Assembly (NCBI RefSeq): GCF_027887165.1
Contig: NC_077232.1
Coordinates: forward strand, 7,254,891 to 7,318,890
Reading direction: 5' to 3'
Source: Monodelphis domestica
Taxonomy: Eukaryota > Chordata > Mammalia > Didelphimorphia > Didelphidae
Length of the DNA stretch: 64,000 nucleotides
The notes under the pieces are model-generated. The model was not told the origin of the DNA, did no database searches, and was given only the letters and a program-made list of their open reading frames with translations. Each line of letters opens with the position of its first letter. Position 1 is the first letter of the stretch. The position numbers and the translations under genes are program-made. This document shows positions 1 to 12,192 of this stretch, one piece after another.

Positions 1-125
1 ATGTTACAGCTGAGGATACTGAGGCAAACCAGGACCACATAGCTAGTCTGAAGCTGGATTTGAATTCTGGCCTTCCTGACTCTAAGCCCAGCATTCTCTC
101 TATTGTAGCACCTAGCTGCTGCCTG
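1..125 (-). repeat. CORE-SINE remnant (MIR/MAR type), antisense
   Basis: The stretch reads as the reverse strand of a mammalian CORE-SINE: a cancer-like 'ctgaggatactgaggc' block, a degraded 'cacatagctagt' core, then 'ggatttgaattctgg', 'ttcctgactctaagcccagc' and 'cacctagctgc'. It is truncated by the window edge. A second, shorter remnant of the same kind lies at about 225-300. Confidence 0.7.
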
Positions 126-2149
126 TATGACTTCCCAAGGTTGTGCCAAGGCTCAATCTAGAGTGTCTAATTGGACTTTCACAACAGCTCTAGGAGGAAA
201 CTAGGACAAGTTTCAACATTTGTATTTTACAGCTGAGGAGACCAAGTTTCAGAGAGCAGAAGGGACTATCTAAAATCACAAGATCTAACTGTCAGGAGCC
301 CAATGCTATGCAGACGGAAGGATTCCGAGAAGTCGGTCTCAAGATGAAGCTGGTGAATCCTTCCGGTTTCCGGGGGTATCCTTGATGCCCCTAGTTTGCC
401 AGTGAGGGTCCTTCTCGATGCTCTTGGCCAGCTCACAAAGTCAAAGCCATCTCCAGTGTTTCTGTACCGAATGTGGGAAAAAGCAGAGGCCCATCTTCAT
501 GGCCACATGCCAGCCAGCTGAGAGTGGAGAAGATCTCCTGTCTCTTCCCCATCCAGACGCTGGCATCATGTTGCTCTTGGTAGGACACAGGCAGACAGAA
601 AAAACAAGACTGGAGACCCCACTTTGGCCTTGAAAGGTGCATGGGGGGTGGGGATCCCCTATTCCTATGGACAGAGCCCAGTGCCTTGTGTAATGAGTTA
701 TTTGTTAATTAGCCCAATTAAGAATAGATCGTGGCCAGATGTGGGGTTTATGAAGTAGTTGGAGATGTCCTAAGGTTGCTTTAAGATTGCCGTGGAATTC
801 TGAGTAGGGAATTCTCTCGGAGGGAGGGAATTTCCAGAGTACCTTAGGGAAGGCGGGTGGAAACGATGGCGCGCTTCTGGGATAGAGTCTCAGACATTGG
901 TTGGTTTTGGTTTTCCTGGGATCATCCTTGAGGAAATTGGTGGAGATGGATTTGGTGATGTTCTGAGGAGGTTGGAGGGTGTCTTAGTTGTTCCCTGTGA
1001 CATTGCAGGGGAGCAGCAGGGCCAGAAGGGGGCAGAAGAGAGCAACATCTTTGAACCTGTTCATAGTTGAATTTCTGTGGCTGGAGAAATACAAGAAATG
1101 ACAACAATTCCTTGGAGAAATATATAAGAAAGGAAATACTTATACAATTAAATGAGATGAGTGTCGTAAGCTAGAATTAGGAAGTTGTTGACCTGGATTT
1201 TTCTCAAGGAAGAAGCCTCTGGCCAGACAGATCAGGGTTTCTAGATAGAGGTACTAGATTTCGGGTACGAATCCCAATAAGCAATAGTATTCCTACCTGT
1301 CTGTCCCTTTTCCTTTCCTTTAATCTCTAGAGTTACAATAAATCGGTTTTTTAAATTCAGTCTCCAGCAGATTTCCTTCAACTGCTAAAATCAGCCATTT
1401 TCCTCCAACTGCCAGCAACTGAATTCCCTTAACCTAATAGCCTACCAGTATCTACCAATAGCTACCAACGACTGGGGACACCAATGCCAATAAATAAGGG
1501 TTTCTATTTCCCATTGCACATGCGCCCCTCCTCTGACATCATACAGCTGGCTCATGGCCATGATATTTATTTATATTTATGATGCAGAAACATGTCCCTG
1601 GCATGGCCCCCCTAAAGTATTCTGGTCCCTTGGGGTTCTGTGCCATCTTGGCATCAATGGTAAGTATTGGCATTTGGAGTTAAATGACTTGGCCAGGGTC
1701 ACATAGGCGGTACGTGAAGTGGACGTTGAAGGGGATATTGAAGTCCTGAGATGAAAAGAAGACAGGGAGAAACATCACTTAAAATGCAGTGCTTTATGGG
1801 GAGAGGGAAGGTGGGGCGTTGTCTCAAGTCAATTGACCTGAGACAAATGCCCAAAGATTGATAGAAAAATCCCTTATTTGCAGGAGGATGAAGGAATGAT
1901 AACATTTTTACAATGTTTGGAGACAGATTTTCCTTTAGAATGAACAGAGTCTGTTGGCAGAGCCTGAGGGGATTAAGACACCATGATTGTTACTGTTTCC
2001 CTCAGACTAAAGAGGATGAAGAGGTAATGGGGTGTAATGGGGTGGGGTGATCTTGTCCAGCTGGGAGAAGAATGTCTTGCAGGGACCGGGATCCCAGGGG
2101 TATGGATCATAACTATTACCTTGAGAATAACACACTAATTTCTCACTCC
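126..2149. other. Intergenic, no gene recognised
   Basis: Apart from the short SINE remnant near 225-300, I see no conserved protein, no exon with paired splice sites and no recognisable young repeat here. Open frames are all under about 75 codons and have no recognisable content. The base composition is ordinary, so this could be ancient unrecognised repeat. Confidence 0.5.
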
Positions 2150-2241
2150 ACATACTAGGAAGTGTCTGAGGCCACATTTGAACCCAGGACTTCCCATCTC
2201 TAGACTGGACTCTCAGTTCATTGAGCCACTTAGCTGCCCCT
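2150..2241 (-). repeat. tRNA-derived CORE-SINE fragment, antisense
   Basis: The order 'aggaagtgtctgaggc', 'tttgaacccaggac', 'cccatctctag' and 'cttagctgcccc' is the reverse strand of the marsupial tRNA-SINE that is seen in better shape at 47,652-47,851. Only the tRNA-like head and part of the core remain. Confidence 0.75.
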
Positions 2242-2264
2242 CAGTCTGCTGGGGCTTTTTTAAT

Positions 2265-2510
2265 GCCTCAGCATGACAATAAGGCACTTTTGTGGGACCA
2301 GTTCCCATTGTTCAGAGTAACTTAAAAAATTACATTTTCTTAATTAATAAGCATTTATTTTCCTTGACTATCACCTCTTCTCATTTAGATCATGGATTTT
2401 CCTACCCCTGAAGTGACGAAATTATTGCCCCACCCAAGAGTCCACTCCTCTTTGCCCACCTACCTGAAGCCATTACCCCCATGACTCATGGTTTCCATTG
2501 AGAAAGGATA
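2265..2510. repeat. Diverged repeat, copy 1 (partner at 4,966-5,195)
   Basis: This segment shares colinear blocks with 4,966-5,195: 'cttaattaataagcattt', 'cctacccctgaagtga' against 'catacccctgaagtgact', 'ctctttgcccac', and 'cccatgactcat' followed by 'gagaaa'. The two copies are clearly homologous but diverged. They are either two copies of an unclassified interspersed repeat or an old local duplication. Confidence 0.6.
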
Positions 2511-4306
2511 CTGATGCCTATCAGAGGGAGAAAGTCTCTGCTTATTGGAGGACTGATGGTGTGGTCTAGGAGGGAATGAGATTATAATTCAACTATTCAG
2601 AATGTTGGGTTGAAACTAGAGATCGACATATTGTGATCTTTTTCTCATTCAAGATTCCGGTTACCTGAGCTCATCTTGGGGCAGAGGGCATGGCGAACTC
2701 TACAGCTCCGAGCCAGAAATGCCTGAATATGATCGTAAATACGAGTAAATTGGTTCTGTCAGGCTTGAGCCCCCAGGCACAGAGCACAGTAATAGCGGGG
2801 AAGTTCTCTTTTACAGGTGAAGTAGAGGAGTCTTGTGTGGGACACGAGAACCTTCCAGTTCCTCAGACTCAACTCCCATGACCTACTCCTTCATGCCGCC
2901 TTAGCTGTGAACAGGGATGCTGCTTCGATTTACTTGTTGACAACTTGGTTGATTGACAGTCACACCCTAGGCTAAAGTCCACCACCCACAGGTGTTCCAT
3001 TTCCAACCTCCAGAATTGTGAAATGCCTTTATGTCCCTCTTATCTATGATCATTCCATTTCTCTTGATGCCTCACTCCTCCTAAGACCATTCATCATCTC
3101 CGTGACCTCAATTCCTCCAGTGTACCCTTCTTTAGCTTCACTTTCCCCAATTCAAGCCCTTGCGCCTCTAGTTACTATTCCACGCTATACTTTCCATGGA
3201 TCAGTGAGTATTTATGAAGGCGCTCGGCGCTTCGCTGGGCCCTGGAGAAGCGAGTACAAAGAATGAACCATCCCTGTTCACAAGAGCTATCATTCTGATG
3301 AGGGGGAAACCAAGGACATATACATAGACACACAGCATAAAGTGAACAAGCACACACATCTCTCTGGTTATGCCTTTGTCAACATGGAATCCAGAAACCC
3401 CCAACTTGAAACCTAGCAAGATCTGATGAACCCCAAATTTTAGGACTAGCTTGTAAGCTGGAGACCCCCAAGCTTGTCCTTGTTCCTTGTTCTCATGAGA
3501 ATCCATCCTGAAGGGAATCTCAGGCTCGCAGTTTCAGACTGAATGATGGACCACAAGGCAAATAACAATCCTAGTTAGGTGGGCTAAGAAGATGCTGAGT
3601 GTCCTTTTGTCTTAGGTAGTCTTCCCTAGGGTATCAGAGATCTTCCCAAGAAGACCCTCACCTGGGCAGGGAGCATCCTTTAGTATCCATTGTAGGCAGC
3701 CCCTTCCCTTAGACCCCAGCCTCTAGCTAGGCTTCTTTCCCACCTTGGTTGTATTCTGTCAGTGTAGTTTGGACACTCCCATTTTCTTTGTAGCTATAGT
3801 GATGTCCATGCTCTTTCCCTGGCCCTGGATCTCCCCCAAATGGTGTAGAGGCCCCCCAAATTCTTTTGCGAGTTGTCAATCTAGGGCAGTTGGCTCTCCC
3901 AGGGGTCAGTGTCCAGAGCATCCAGAGTTCAATCCTCTGTGTGGAGGCCTGCTGGTACACTGAACCCCTTTTCCTTGATTAAAGAGTGATTTTTCTGGCT
4001 ATTTAATAGTTCTGTGTTTTGCCCAAGTCAACATAATACAAAACCCCAACCTGGATTTCTTCCTCACCCCTATCCCTATCCCATTCCATAGATGGCTTTT
4101 CCAAAACTTCCTTCCCTTCCATTCCCCTCCCCTTCCTCTCTTCTCTAGCTTCCCACATCTTTGCTTCCCTGCCCCTTCCCCTAGATTTTACCCCTTACTC
4201 TATGAAGAAAATTGAGCCCATGTTCTAGAAGCTTCCTTTTCTCTCCTTTATATCTCATACCCCCTCGATACCATTTCCCACTATCGCCTCCTTATCTGTC
4301 AGAGAA
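2511..4306. other. Intergenic; CORE-SINE remnant inside, otherwise nothing recognised
   Basis: About 3,205-3,350 resembles the body of an old CORE-SINE: 'gtatttatgaagg', a degraded 'ggcactgtgctaagc' region, then 'acaaagaatgaacc', 'gagctatcattctgatg' and 'acatatacatagaca'. The remaining sequence, including the pyrimidine-rich 4,050-4,300, shows no coding exon I can support. Confidence 0.45.
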
Positions 4307-4321
4307 GTAACCCTTTTTCTT

Positions 4322-4619
4322 TCTTTTTTTTAAAATATATTTTATTTGATCATTTCCAAGCATTATTCGTTAAAGACATAGATCATTTTCTTTTCCTCCC
4401 CCCCCCCACCCCCCATAGCCGACGCGTAAGTCCACTGGGCATTAGATGTTATCTTGATTTGAACCCATTGCTTTGTTGATAGTATTTGCATTAGAGTGTT
4501 CATTTAGAGTCTATCCTCTGTCATGTCCCCTCAACCTCTGTATTCAGGCAGTTGCTTTTTCTCGGTGTTTCCACTCCCATAGTTTATCCTTTGCTTATGA
4601 ATGGTGTTTTTTTCTCCTG
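4322..4619 (-). mobile_element. 5'-truncated L1 3' end, antisense
   Basis: This is the reverse strand of the L1 3' UTR that ends the full-length element at 53,353, including the C-rich block that is the complement of its G-run. A T-rich tract at the left end is the complement of the poly(A) tail. The 15-bp TSD 'gtaaccctttttctt' occurs at 4,307-4,321 and again at 4,620-4,634. A perfect TSD plus low divergence from the other copies implies a fairly recent target-primed insertion. Confidence 0.92.
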
Positions 4620-4965
4620 GTAACCCTTTTTCTTGTCAAGGCTCACCTCCCTTGGTTTCATTCCCTCCCATCTCTTCTAGGAGATGGCTCCCATAGTGAC
4701 CTTTTGGTTTCTTCTCTGTTGCTTCCACACAGGACCAGCTTAGAAAAGCTTCATCTGAGACAAGTTATGCTTCAATATCTCTTCTCCCTTTCGCAGATTA
4801 TTAGAAAAAAACTATTCCTTTCTCTTCTTCCTCCCACTGCACAGCCCTCTTTGCAATCTGGCTTCTGGCCTCATCACTCAACTGACACTGTTCCCTCCAG
4901 TTACCAGGGACCTCCCAACTGCCACATCTGGCAGCCTTTTCTCAGCCTTGGTTTTGGTCCCTTGG

Positions 4966-5195
4966 CTTTTTTAAAAAACCACACTTAGCACAACAAGGGG
5001 CTAATTTCCACTGTTCCGAGTCATTTTTCTTAATTAATAAGCATTTCTCATTCCTCTCTACCATCTTGCTTGTTTACATCATCATCTTCCATACCCCTGA
5101 AGTGACTGAATTTTTGTCCCATCCAAGGATAGACTTCTCTTTGCCCATCCGTCTGAAGTGACTAATCCCATGACTCATCCTTCTCCTTTGAGAAA
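4966..5195. repeat. Diverged repeat, copy 2 (partner at 2,265-2,510)
   Basis: Homologous to the segment at 2,265-2,510 in the same orientation. The shared blocks are listed under that entry. Sequence between the copies and outside these blocks does not align by eye. Confidence 0.6.
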
Positions 5196-5199
5196 TTAT

Positions 5200-5921
5200 A
5201 TTTGTTGTGGCGGTTGTTCAGGCATGTCCAACTCTTTGTGACCCCATTTGGGGTTTTCTTGTCAGATACTGGAGTGGTTTTCCATTTCCTTCTATAGCTC
5301 ATTCTTTTTTTTTTTTTATCATTTCCAAGCATTATTCGTTAAAGACATAGATCATTTTCTTTTCCTCCCCCCACCCCCCATAGCCGACACGTAAATCCAC
5401 TGGGCATTACATGTTTTCTTGATTTGAACCCATTGCTTTGTTGATAGTATTTGCATTAGAGTGTTCGTTTAGAGACTCTCCTCTGTCATGTCCCCTCAAC
5501 CGCTGTAGTCAGGCAGTTGCTTTTCCTCGGTGTTTCCACTCCCACAGTTTATCCTCCACTTATGAATGGTGTTTTTTTCTCCTGGATCCCTGCAGATTGT
5601 TCAGGGACATTACACCACCACTAATGGAGAAATCCACTACCTTCGATTGTACCACAGTGTATCAGTCTCTGTGTACAATGTTCTCCTGGTTCTGCTCCTC
5701 TCGCTCTGCATCACTTCCTGGAGGTTGTTCCAGTCTCCATGGAACTCCTCCACTTTATTATTCCTTCTATAGCTCATTCTACAGGTAAGGAAATTGAGGC
5801 CAACAGGGTGGCGTGGTTTGCTCCGAGTCACACAGCTAGTAAGTTTCTGAGGCTAGATTTGAACTCAGGAAGATGAGTCTCCCTGACTTCAGGCCTGGCA
5901 TTCTGTCCACTGCGCTGTGGA
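5200..5921 (-). repeat. MAR1-type CORE-SINE, antisense, split by an L1
   Basis: The left part (5,200-5,305) reads 'catgtccaactctttgtgac', 'ttggggttttcttg' and 'actggagtggttttccattt'. The right part (5,761-5,921) reads 'acaggtaaggaaattgagg', 'tcacacagctagtaag', 'tttgaactcaggaagatgag' and 'ttctgtccactg'. Together they form one antisense MAR1-type SINE, separated by the L1 fragment at 5,306-5,760 and its TSD. Confidence 0.88.
5306..5760 (-). mobile_element. 5'-truncated L1 3' end, antisense, inside the MAR1 SINE
   Basis: Reverse strand of the L1 3' terminal region (end of ORF2 plus 3' UTR) beginning with a poly(T) run. A perfect 20-bp TSD 'ttccttctatagctcattct' flanks it at 5,286-5,305 and 5,761-5,780. 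It is nearly identical in its 3' UTR to the insertion at 4,322-4,619, so the two are of the same subfamily. The nesting dates it as younger than the SINE. Confidence 0.95.
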
Positions 5922-8085
5922 GAAAAGTCATGGATATGTATCAAAAGGAAGAGATCTCTTTGCTTCCTTAGGGAGTGATGGTAGCTAGCTTCTTGAGCTG
6001 TCTGCAGGAGAAAATTCCTCCTGGATACTCTCTCCTTGCTGCTCTTCATGACCCTGACTGGCTTTTTTCTTCTTGTCTGACGACTCCTTCTCAGGCTTCT
6101 CTACTGGAGAAGCATCAGTGTCATTTCCTCTCACTGTGAGTGTCCCTAAAGCCTCTGTTCTAGGCTTCCCTCTTCTCTCTCTGCTTTTTCTTGGTGACTT
6201 TATCTGCTTAATGATCACCTCTATAGTGATAACCACCAGATCTCTATATAGCCAGCCCTAGACTCTCTTCTGATCCACCAGTCCTACTGTCATTTGAATA
6301 TTTCATAAGGGATGTCCTGTAGTCAGTTTAAACTCAACTCAACATGTTTAAACAGAACTCATTGTCTTTCCATCCACTCCCAAACCCATCCCTCTTCTGA
6401 CCTGCCCATTTTCTGTCTGGGTCACAAGCATCCTCACAGTCACCTGGTTTCATAACCTTGATTACTGAGCCTTCCTTAGCCAATCAGTTTACAAGTGTTA
6501 TTTTTTCTAGCTCCCCAGTGTCTCCTGCCTTGAACTCTTTCTCTCTTCAGGGTCTTCTCCCATTTTACCTGAACTAGTGCCTCCTCATTGGCCATCTTGC
6601 TGTCACTCCTCTTCTTCCCACAATGCCCCTGGGGTGCTATGCTCCGAAAGGTGAGTTTTTACCTTATCTTGTCCCAAATCAGGCCACCATAACAAGTTCT
6701 GGTAGCTCCAAAGCATGCTGTCCAAGCCCTTTTCCTCCCTGCCCTGTTCTAATTCGATTCCCTGCATGCATCATCTTACCCTAATAAAGTATAAGCTCTT
6801 TGAGGGCAGTCTCTGGTATGTTTGCTCTTTTGAATACCTGAGTGCTGATATGGCAAGATAACCTGAGCAAGAGGCAAGAAACAGCATATGTCAAATAAGT
6901 CAAACTATCTACTACCATCTTAGCCACCATCCTCCTCCCTCAGATCCTGATGGAGATAGCCCAAGAGCCTTGTGAGCCAAAGCATCCCCCAAACCACCAG
7001 ACCTGTTTCCAGCTCAGCTCCTGCAGCTGTCACTGAGGGGAAAAATCATGGTGGAGAAGGAGCCCACCTTCTTTGTCACCACCAGAAATAATTGCTAAAC
7101 AACTGCTGCCAATAGGCAGAGAGGCCATGGAGCCCTTGGAGTGGCAGTTCCTCCCAGGCTATAAGTCCTGTTCTCAGCCCTCATAGATTGCTAGGAGTTG
7201 TCAGGCCACAATGTCTTGAAAAGGTCACACGTGAAAGCCAAAAGGTCACAAAGAGGCTCCTAGGCAGGATGGAATCATCCATTCAGCCCCCTCTGTATGA
7301 TTTCTCTCATCAACATCCCTTACTAATGGAATTGATATGATTATTGTTCTCTCCTTAATCTCAGAAGGAATAATATGAGAGTAAAACACTTACACACTAT
7401 CCCCCCCAAATATCACCAAAAGATCAGACTCACAAAACCAAACCCCAAAGACTATCATGGGTTAACTTTTGTTTAGGTATTTAATTCCTAACAAAAGCTG
7501 TGTCCATAAAAGCTGTGCCCAGAGATTTCCAATTCCCATGCACAGAAACAAATTCTCCTAATCCAGTACATAAATCATTCAAAAGTAGAGGCTTGTACAA
7601 TATGCATCAGTACATCATGCCTCAGTGACCTGATTTACCAACCAAAAGCTTTCTTGGAAAATTCCCCAACAAACTCTGAAAAATGATTAGTCTAATATTA
7701 AATCTAAATTGTGTTTTTAGTACCCCTTTGATCTCTCCACTTGGTTACTATGATTGTTGATTGTCTCTAGAATTTCTAAGTGAAAATCTATTTTTATTAA
7801 AGGTAATAAGTGATTTTTCTTGATTGTCTGTAAGCTTAAGCTCCTCACAGGTTAATGGGAAAATTAAACCACTTGTGATGAAATCATTTATCTTGTGCAA
7901 AACCTTTGTGTATTTTGTCAGAATCAATAGTTACAATGTGTATAGAATGATCTCAGAATGTTAATCAAACAGATTGTTAAAAGTTAATGTATCACTCATC
8001 CAATTATCTTTATTTGAACATGTATGTTGAATAATTTGGCTGTGTGCCAAGAAAATGGGTATAAAAATAAAAGCTAACCCTGGGC
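5922..8085. other. Intergenic, no gene recognised
   Basis: No exon, domain or young repeat can be supported. A short block at about 6,930-7,000 (containing 'gatggagatagcccaagagcc') resembles 8,400-8,465 (containing 'gatagagatagcccagagcc'), which suggests a shared unclassified repeat. The A/T-rich part from 7,300 to 8,060 has no long frame. Confidence 0.45.
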
Positions 8086-8684
8086 ATGGTGAAGCAGCCA
8101 TTCCATGCAGAGCCTGGCCCCAAGTTGACACATACACACAGCTATCTTCCATTCATTTCTGCCTACACTGCTCCACCTACTGAGGACCCCTGGATCCATG
8201 AGCATGGCTGGACCCAAGCTCTTGGCAACAGATGTCATCCAGGGAAGGAACTCCTATGGCCAAAAGGACAGCTAATCCCACCAGCTGTCAACCAGCTACC
8301 AACCAATTGCCACACTCAGATAGGGCAAGCCAGACTAGTCAAAGCAGCAGTAAAGACCACTCTGAGAGAGAAAGCAGGTATCATGAGTCAGGCAGGTCAA
8401 ACCACCACCCTGACCTCCATGTCCTCTCAGACCCTGATAGAGATAGCCCAGAGCCTAAGCCCAGGAGACCCACATCCAGGGATCATGCTGGGATGCAGCC
8501 TTTGGGGAGGGCAACCTGGACTTGTTTGGGTAGGGGTTGCAACCGAGGCAGTTGGAAACCCAGAAAGGAAAGTCCTGGCACCAAAGTCCTGGCCCTCTCT
8601 GATGGTTCACCATCAGGAACTGATGGGATTTTAGCTGTAGAAATAATATCAAAGAAGAGACCTGACAACCTTCTGGGCTTCTGA
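8086..8684 (+). other. Overlapping open frames of unknown meaning
   Basis: Two plus-strand frames are open at once: 182 codons from 8,086 and 150 codons from 8,232. The second has a hydrophilic Ser/Arg/His/Asp-rich stretch (residues about 25-80, with 'SDPDRDSPEPKPRRP') that looks protein-like. The first is less biased. I recognise no family. There is no clear splice context or polyadenylation signal, and the DNA around 8,430 resembles 6,950, so this may be a piece of an unclassified repeat rather than a gene. A real short gene or an exon of one cannot be excluded. Confidence 0.2.
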
Positions 8685-8734
8685 ACCCTAAAGATTATGG
8701 GAGTTTTCCATCTGATTGGGAACTGAAGCCTTTC

Positions 8735-8880
8735 CTAAGACCTTTGAGGCCATTGAGTTCATCCCCCTTATCTTACTGATAAGGAAACAGAGACTGAGAG
8801 AGGAGGAGCCCAAGTTTACCAAGGGGATAAATGGCAAAGCAGCATCAAATCTTGGAGCTCTGCTTATGCATGTTCTAGGT
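8735..8880 (+). repeat. Old CORE-SINE/MIR-type remnant
   Basis: Contains 'ttgaggccattgagttcatc', 'cttactgataaggaaacag' and 'actgagagaggaggagccc', matching the conserved 'aggccatctagtccaac...acagatgaggaaactgagg' body of MIR-like elements. It is strongly diverged. Confidence 0.6.
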
Positions 8881-9254
8881 CACTATGCTTCCTGGTGATG
8901 TGTGTCCTACCAATTTGGCTCCAAATCTGCATCTCTGATCCTCTAGGATGGAGGTCAATCACTGGAAATGGCTTGCAAGGTTGAGCAGCCATTGGCATGA
9001 GACAAGGGAACCTGGACAAGAGAAAGGGGACTTTAGCTACTGTTACTCCAATTTCCAGGTCCACATCAATATGGAAAGAGTTTCTTTCATAGAACTCTTG
9101 AGGATTCAGTGTTGGACTTTTTTTTCAGTGTTCTGGATTAAATGTGTGGAAGATGTCTTTACCAATTTTGCAGATGACACAAAGTAGAAGGGACAGTTAA
9201 TTTGTTAGATGGCAGAGTTAGGATCTAAACCTCAGTGCAGAGGGCCTTGGTTTG

Positions 9255-10725
9255 AAACTAATAAAGCAAAATAAATTAGAATTAATAAAGAGAAACTGGA
9301 AGACAAAGTCAAATAGCAGAGTACAAACAAGACCAGAGTGCAGACCAGGAGAAGCAGTGACTGCACCCTTTACCTGGATCACCCCACTTTGGAAGCACTG
9401 AAAACTTGCAGATCCCCAGAACTAGAGTGAGCAGTAGCAGGAAAAAAACCCCAAAGTTAAGGCAGTGTCATCCCACCTCCAAGGGAGCAGAACTCAACTT
9501 TCACATGAAATTTAAAATAAAGAAATGGGCTGGGAAAAAATAAGCAAACAACAACAAAAAAGAATGTTACTATAGTGGCAAAGAAGATCAAGACACAAAT
9601 TCAGAAGATAACAGCAATATGAAAACAAAGAAAAATACTCATTGGAACTAAACCCTTCATGAGCCCCTCGAAGAGTTAAAAAAAAGAGATAGGAGAGGTA
9701 GAGAAAAAAATGGGAAGAGAGAATTAACAGTTTAATGGGGGGGGGGAGTATAAAAAGATAATGAAGAAAATTACATCTTAAAATTGGCCTAGTGAAAAAG
9801 AGACAGAATTCTTAAAAATTAGAATTGGGCAGATGGATGCTAATGGCTTCAGGAGATATCAAGAATCAATAAGACTAAATCAAAAGAAAGGAAAAAGTAG
9901 AAAAAAGTATGAAATCTCTCATTAGAACAACAATTGACCTGGAAAATAGATTCAGGAAAAATAGTTTTAGAATTATTGGATGACTTGAAAGCCATGATCA
10001 AGGAAAGAAGACAGACACCATATTTTAAGGAGTTATAAAGGGAAACTGGCCTGTTATCTTAGATCAAGTGGTTAAAACAGAAATCAAAAGAATTCACCAA
10101 TCACCTCTTGAAAGAGATCCTTAAATGAAAACTTCCAGGAATTCTGTAGCCAAATTTCCAGGTTTCCACATCATGAAGAAAACATTAAAAGCAGCCAGAA
10201 AGAAATAATTCAAATATCATGGAGCCACAGTCAGGATCACAAAATATTGGTCAGCTTTCACATAAAAGGAGTGGAGGACTTGGAATACAATATTCTGAAA
10301 AGCAAAGGAACTCAGATTACAACCAGAAATAATCTATTCAGCAAAACTGAGTATAGTCTTCCAAGGAAACCAATCAATACTTAATGAAATAGAGGACTTT
10401 CAAACATTTCTGATGAAAAGACCAGACCTGAATAGAAAATTTGAGATTGAAACACAATCCTCAAGAGAAGCATAAAAACTTGAAAGAGTAATAATAGTAA
10501 AGGATTCAATAAAGATAAACTTTATATTACTATATGGGAAGATGATACATGTCATGCCTAGGAACTTTATCAATATTATGGCAGTTAGAAGGAGTCTGCA
10601 TAGAAAGAGGGTCTGGATAGGAGTCTATTATGTTGAGATAATCTAGAAAAAATGAAGAAATGAGGTTTCATAGTGGAGGGAAAAATTAGTGTGATGGTGA
10701 GCAATTCTTGAACTTTTCCCCCTTT
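9255..10725 (+). mobile_element. Old L1, 5' part (5' UTR, ORF1), sense
   Basis: The sequence follows the order of the L1 5' UTR and ORF1 seen elsewhere in the window: a coiled-coil-like A-rich ORF1 segment from about 9,530, then the block 'ttattggatgacttgaaagcc' and the ORF1 C-terminal region near 10,280-10,460. No frame longer than about 60 codons survives. The element is interrupted near 10,725 by the ERV and resumes at 18,868. Confidence 0.85.
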
Positions 10726-10870
10726 AAAAAAAATAAAAATCCAATGAAATCATAAAATATTAAATAAGCTAAATACCCTCACCTTATACCCCATCCCTTA
10801 TAATAACAATTTAAAATAAAACAATAAAAATAAATATTGACTATTTTTTCTCCTTTTTTTTTTAATCAAA

Positions 10871-11323
10871 ATGCTAAGCAGCATAAATGCTACCATGCAT
10901 GAAAACCTTTTGCTTTTTGCCCAATTAGAATCATGTAAAATTCCAAATTCCCTCCTCCTCCTTGTACTCCTAGGACTTTTTATTTTTCTGATATTCATTC
11001 ATAAGACAAAAGATGCCTCTATACGAGAGATTAAAGCAGAAATGCAGGCTGAAAGGAAAATTCAATCAAAAAATTTCAAACATTTACATGACCTAATGAA
11101 AAATACTGATCCCACCCAAAACAAGTCTGAGTTTTCCAAGCCTGCTCCTGAACCTCAAATAGAGTATGGACCTTATTCTCCTGAAATGGAGATGAGATAC
11201 CCCTCTCATATACATCAGGTGCAGACCCTTCTCTCTCATGCTCTGCAACTCCTGACTGATCTTACCTCCCCTGAGCCTTCTTCTAAACCCCCATCCTCTC
11301 CTGCCCTTTCTCTCACCCCATGA
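10871..11323 (+). pseudogene. ERV 5' frame (gag-position) with a hydrophobic segment
   Basis: An open frame of 150 codons sits where gag should begin. Residues about 28-43 form a continuous hydrophobic stretch ending before a Lys pair, like a membrane anchor. After it come a charged, possibly coiled segment (about 45-75) and a Pro/Ser-rich tail. There is no Met-Gly myristoylation start. The hydrophobic segment is unusual for gamma-type Gag. It may be a leader-like N-terminus or a relic of another frame. It is an old, non-functional copy. Confidence 0.5.
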
Positions 11324-12192
11324 CCAGTACCAACTCCAAAGAAATCTCATGCTGCTACCATACCTATTCCTACCCATGTTGCCTTGGCATCTCCACAGTC
11401 AATTTCTAAGGAATCACAGACATCAGATGACTTCTATGAAGGCCTTTTCCCATTAAGGGAAGTGCCCAAAATAGGATGCAATGGGGATGTGGTGACCCTA
11501 AGACACTGTATTCCTTTTACTCCCTAAGAAATTAGAGAACTGAAACATAATACACCTTCATTTGAATCTGAACCTTTGGTTGTGACCAAGAAGATGGCTG
11601 ATTTTTTTTTTATCAATATGACCCATCCTTTAAGGATGCTGAGAATTTACTCAATGCTTTTCTAACGGAATGTGAAAAAAAAATCATCTCTCATGATAAA
11701 AAGGTCCGGGGGCATAGTGCACCACACTGGCCAGCTCAGGATCCTGCATGGGATTATAATAGTATCGCAGACTGGTTGCAATTACATCATTGTAGGGATG
11801 CCATTAAAGATATTAAGCAAATAAGGAGACATTTTGCCAACAACTCTTGCAGGGTGGTCCAAGATTATTTTAAGATGCAGTGCCCACGGTGGCCTCAGAT
11901 GGATCTTGAAGCGTTGAGAAACACTGCTTCTTATGTCTTTAAAGGCCAAAAGGAAAAACAGGAAGAGGCTAATAATGTCATAGAAAACTTGAGAAAACAA
12001 ATCAAATTTTTGGAGGATAAGATTGATAAACAAAACAAAGGACATGATGATCATCCAATGGTGCTAGCCCCTCTCCAAGAACCTATCAGTCCCTTACCTG
12101 CCAATTCTGTCAAGAAGTGCCACATAATGAAGAACTGTAGGAAATTTTCCCCATGTTATGATGAACTATACCAACTGGAGAAATTCTTATAG
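11324..12192 (+). pseudogene. ERV gag remnant (capsid region)
   Basis: The reading frame continues after a stop at 11,321, with further stops and a frameshift around 11,525-11,640. A motif 'FPLREVP' appears near 11,446, as at the capsid start of class I Gag proteins. From 11,776 a 138-codon frame holds a capsid-like helical segment followed by a Lys/Glu/Gln-rich coiled segment. I see no CCHC zinc knuckle. The assignment rests on position before the protease and on this motif. Confidence 0.6.
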
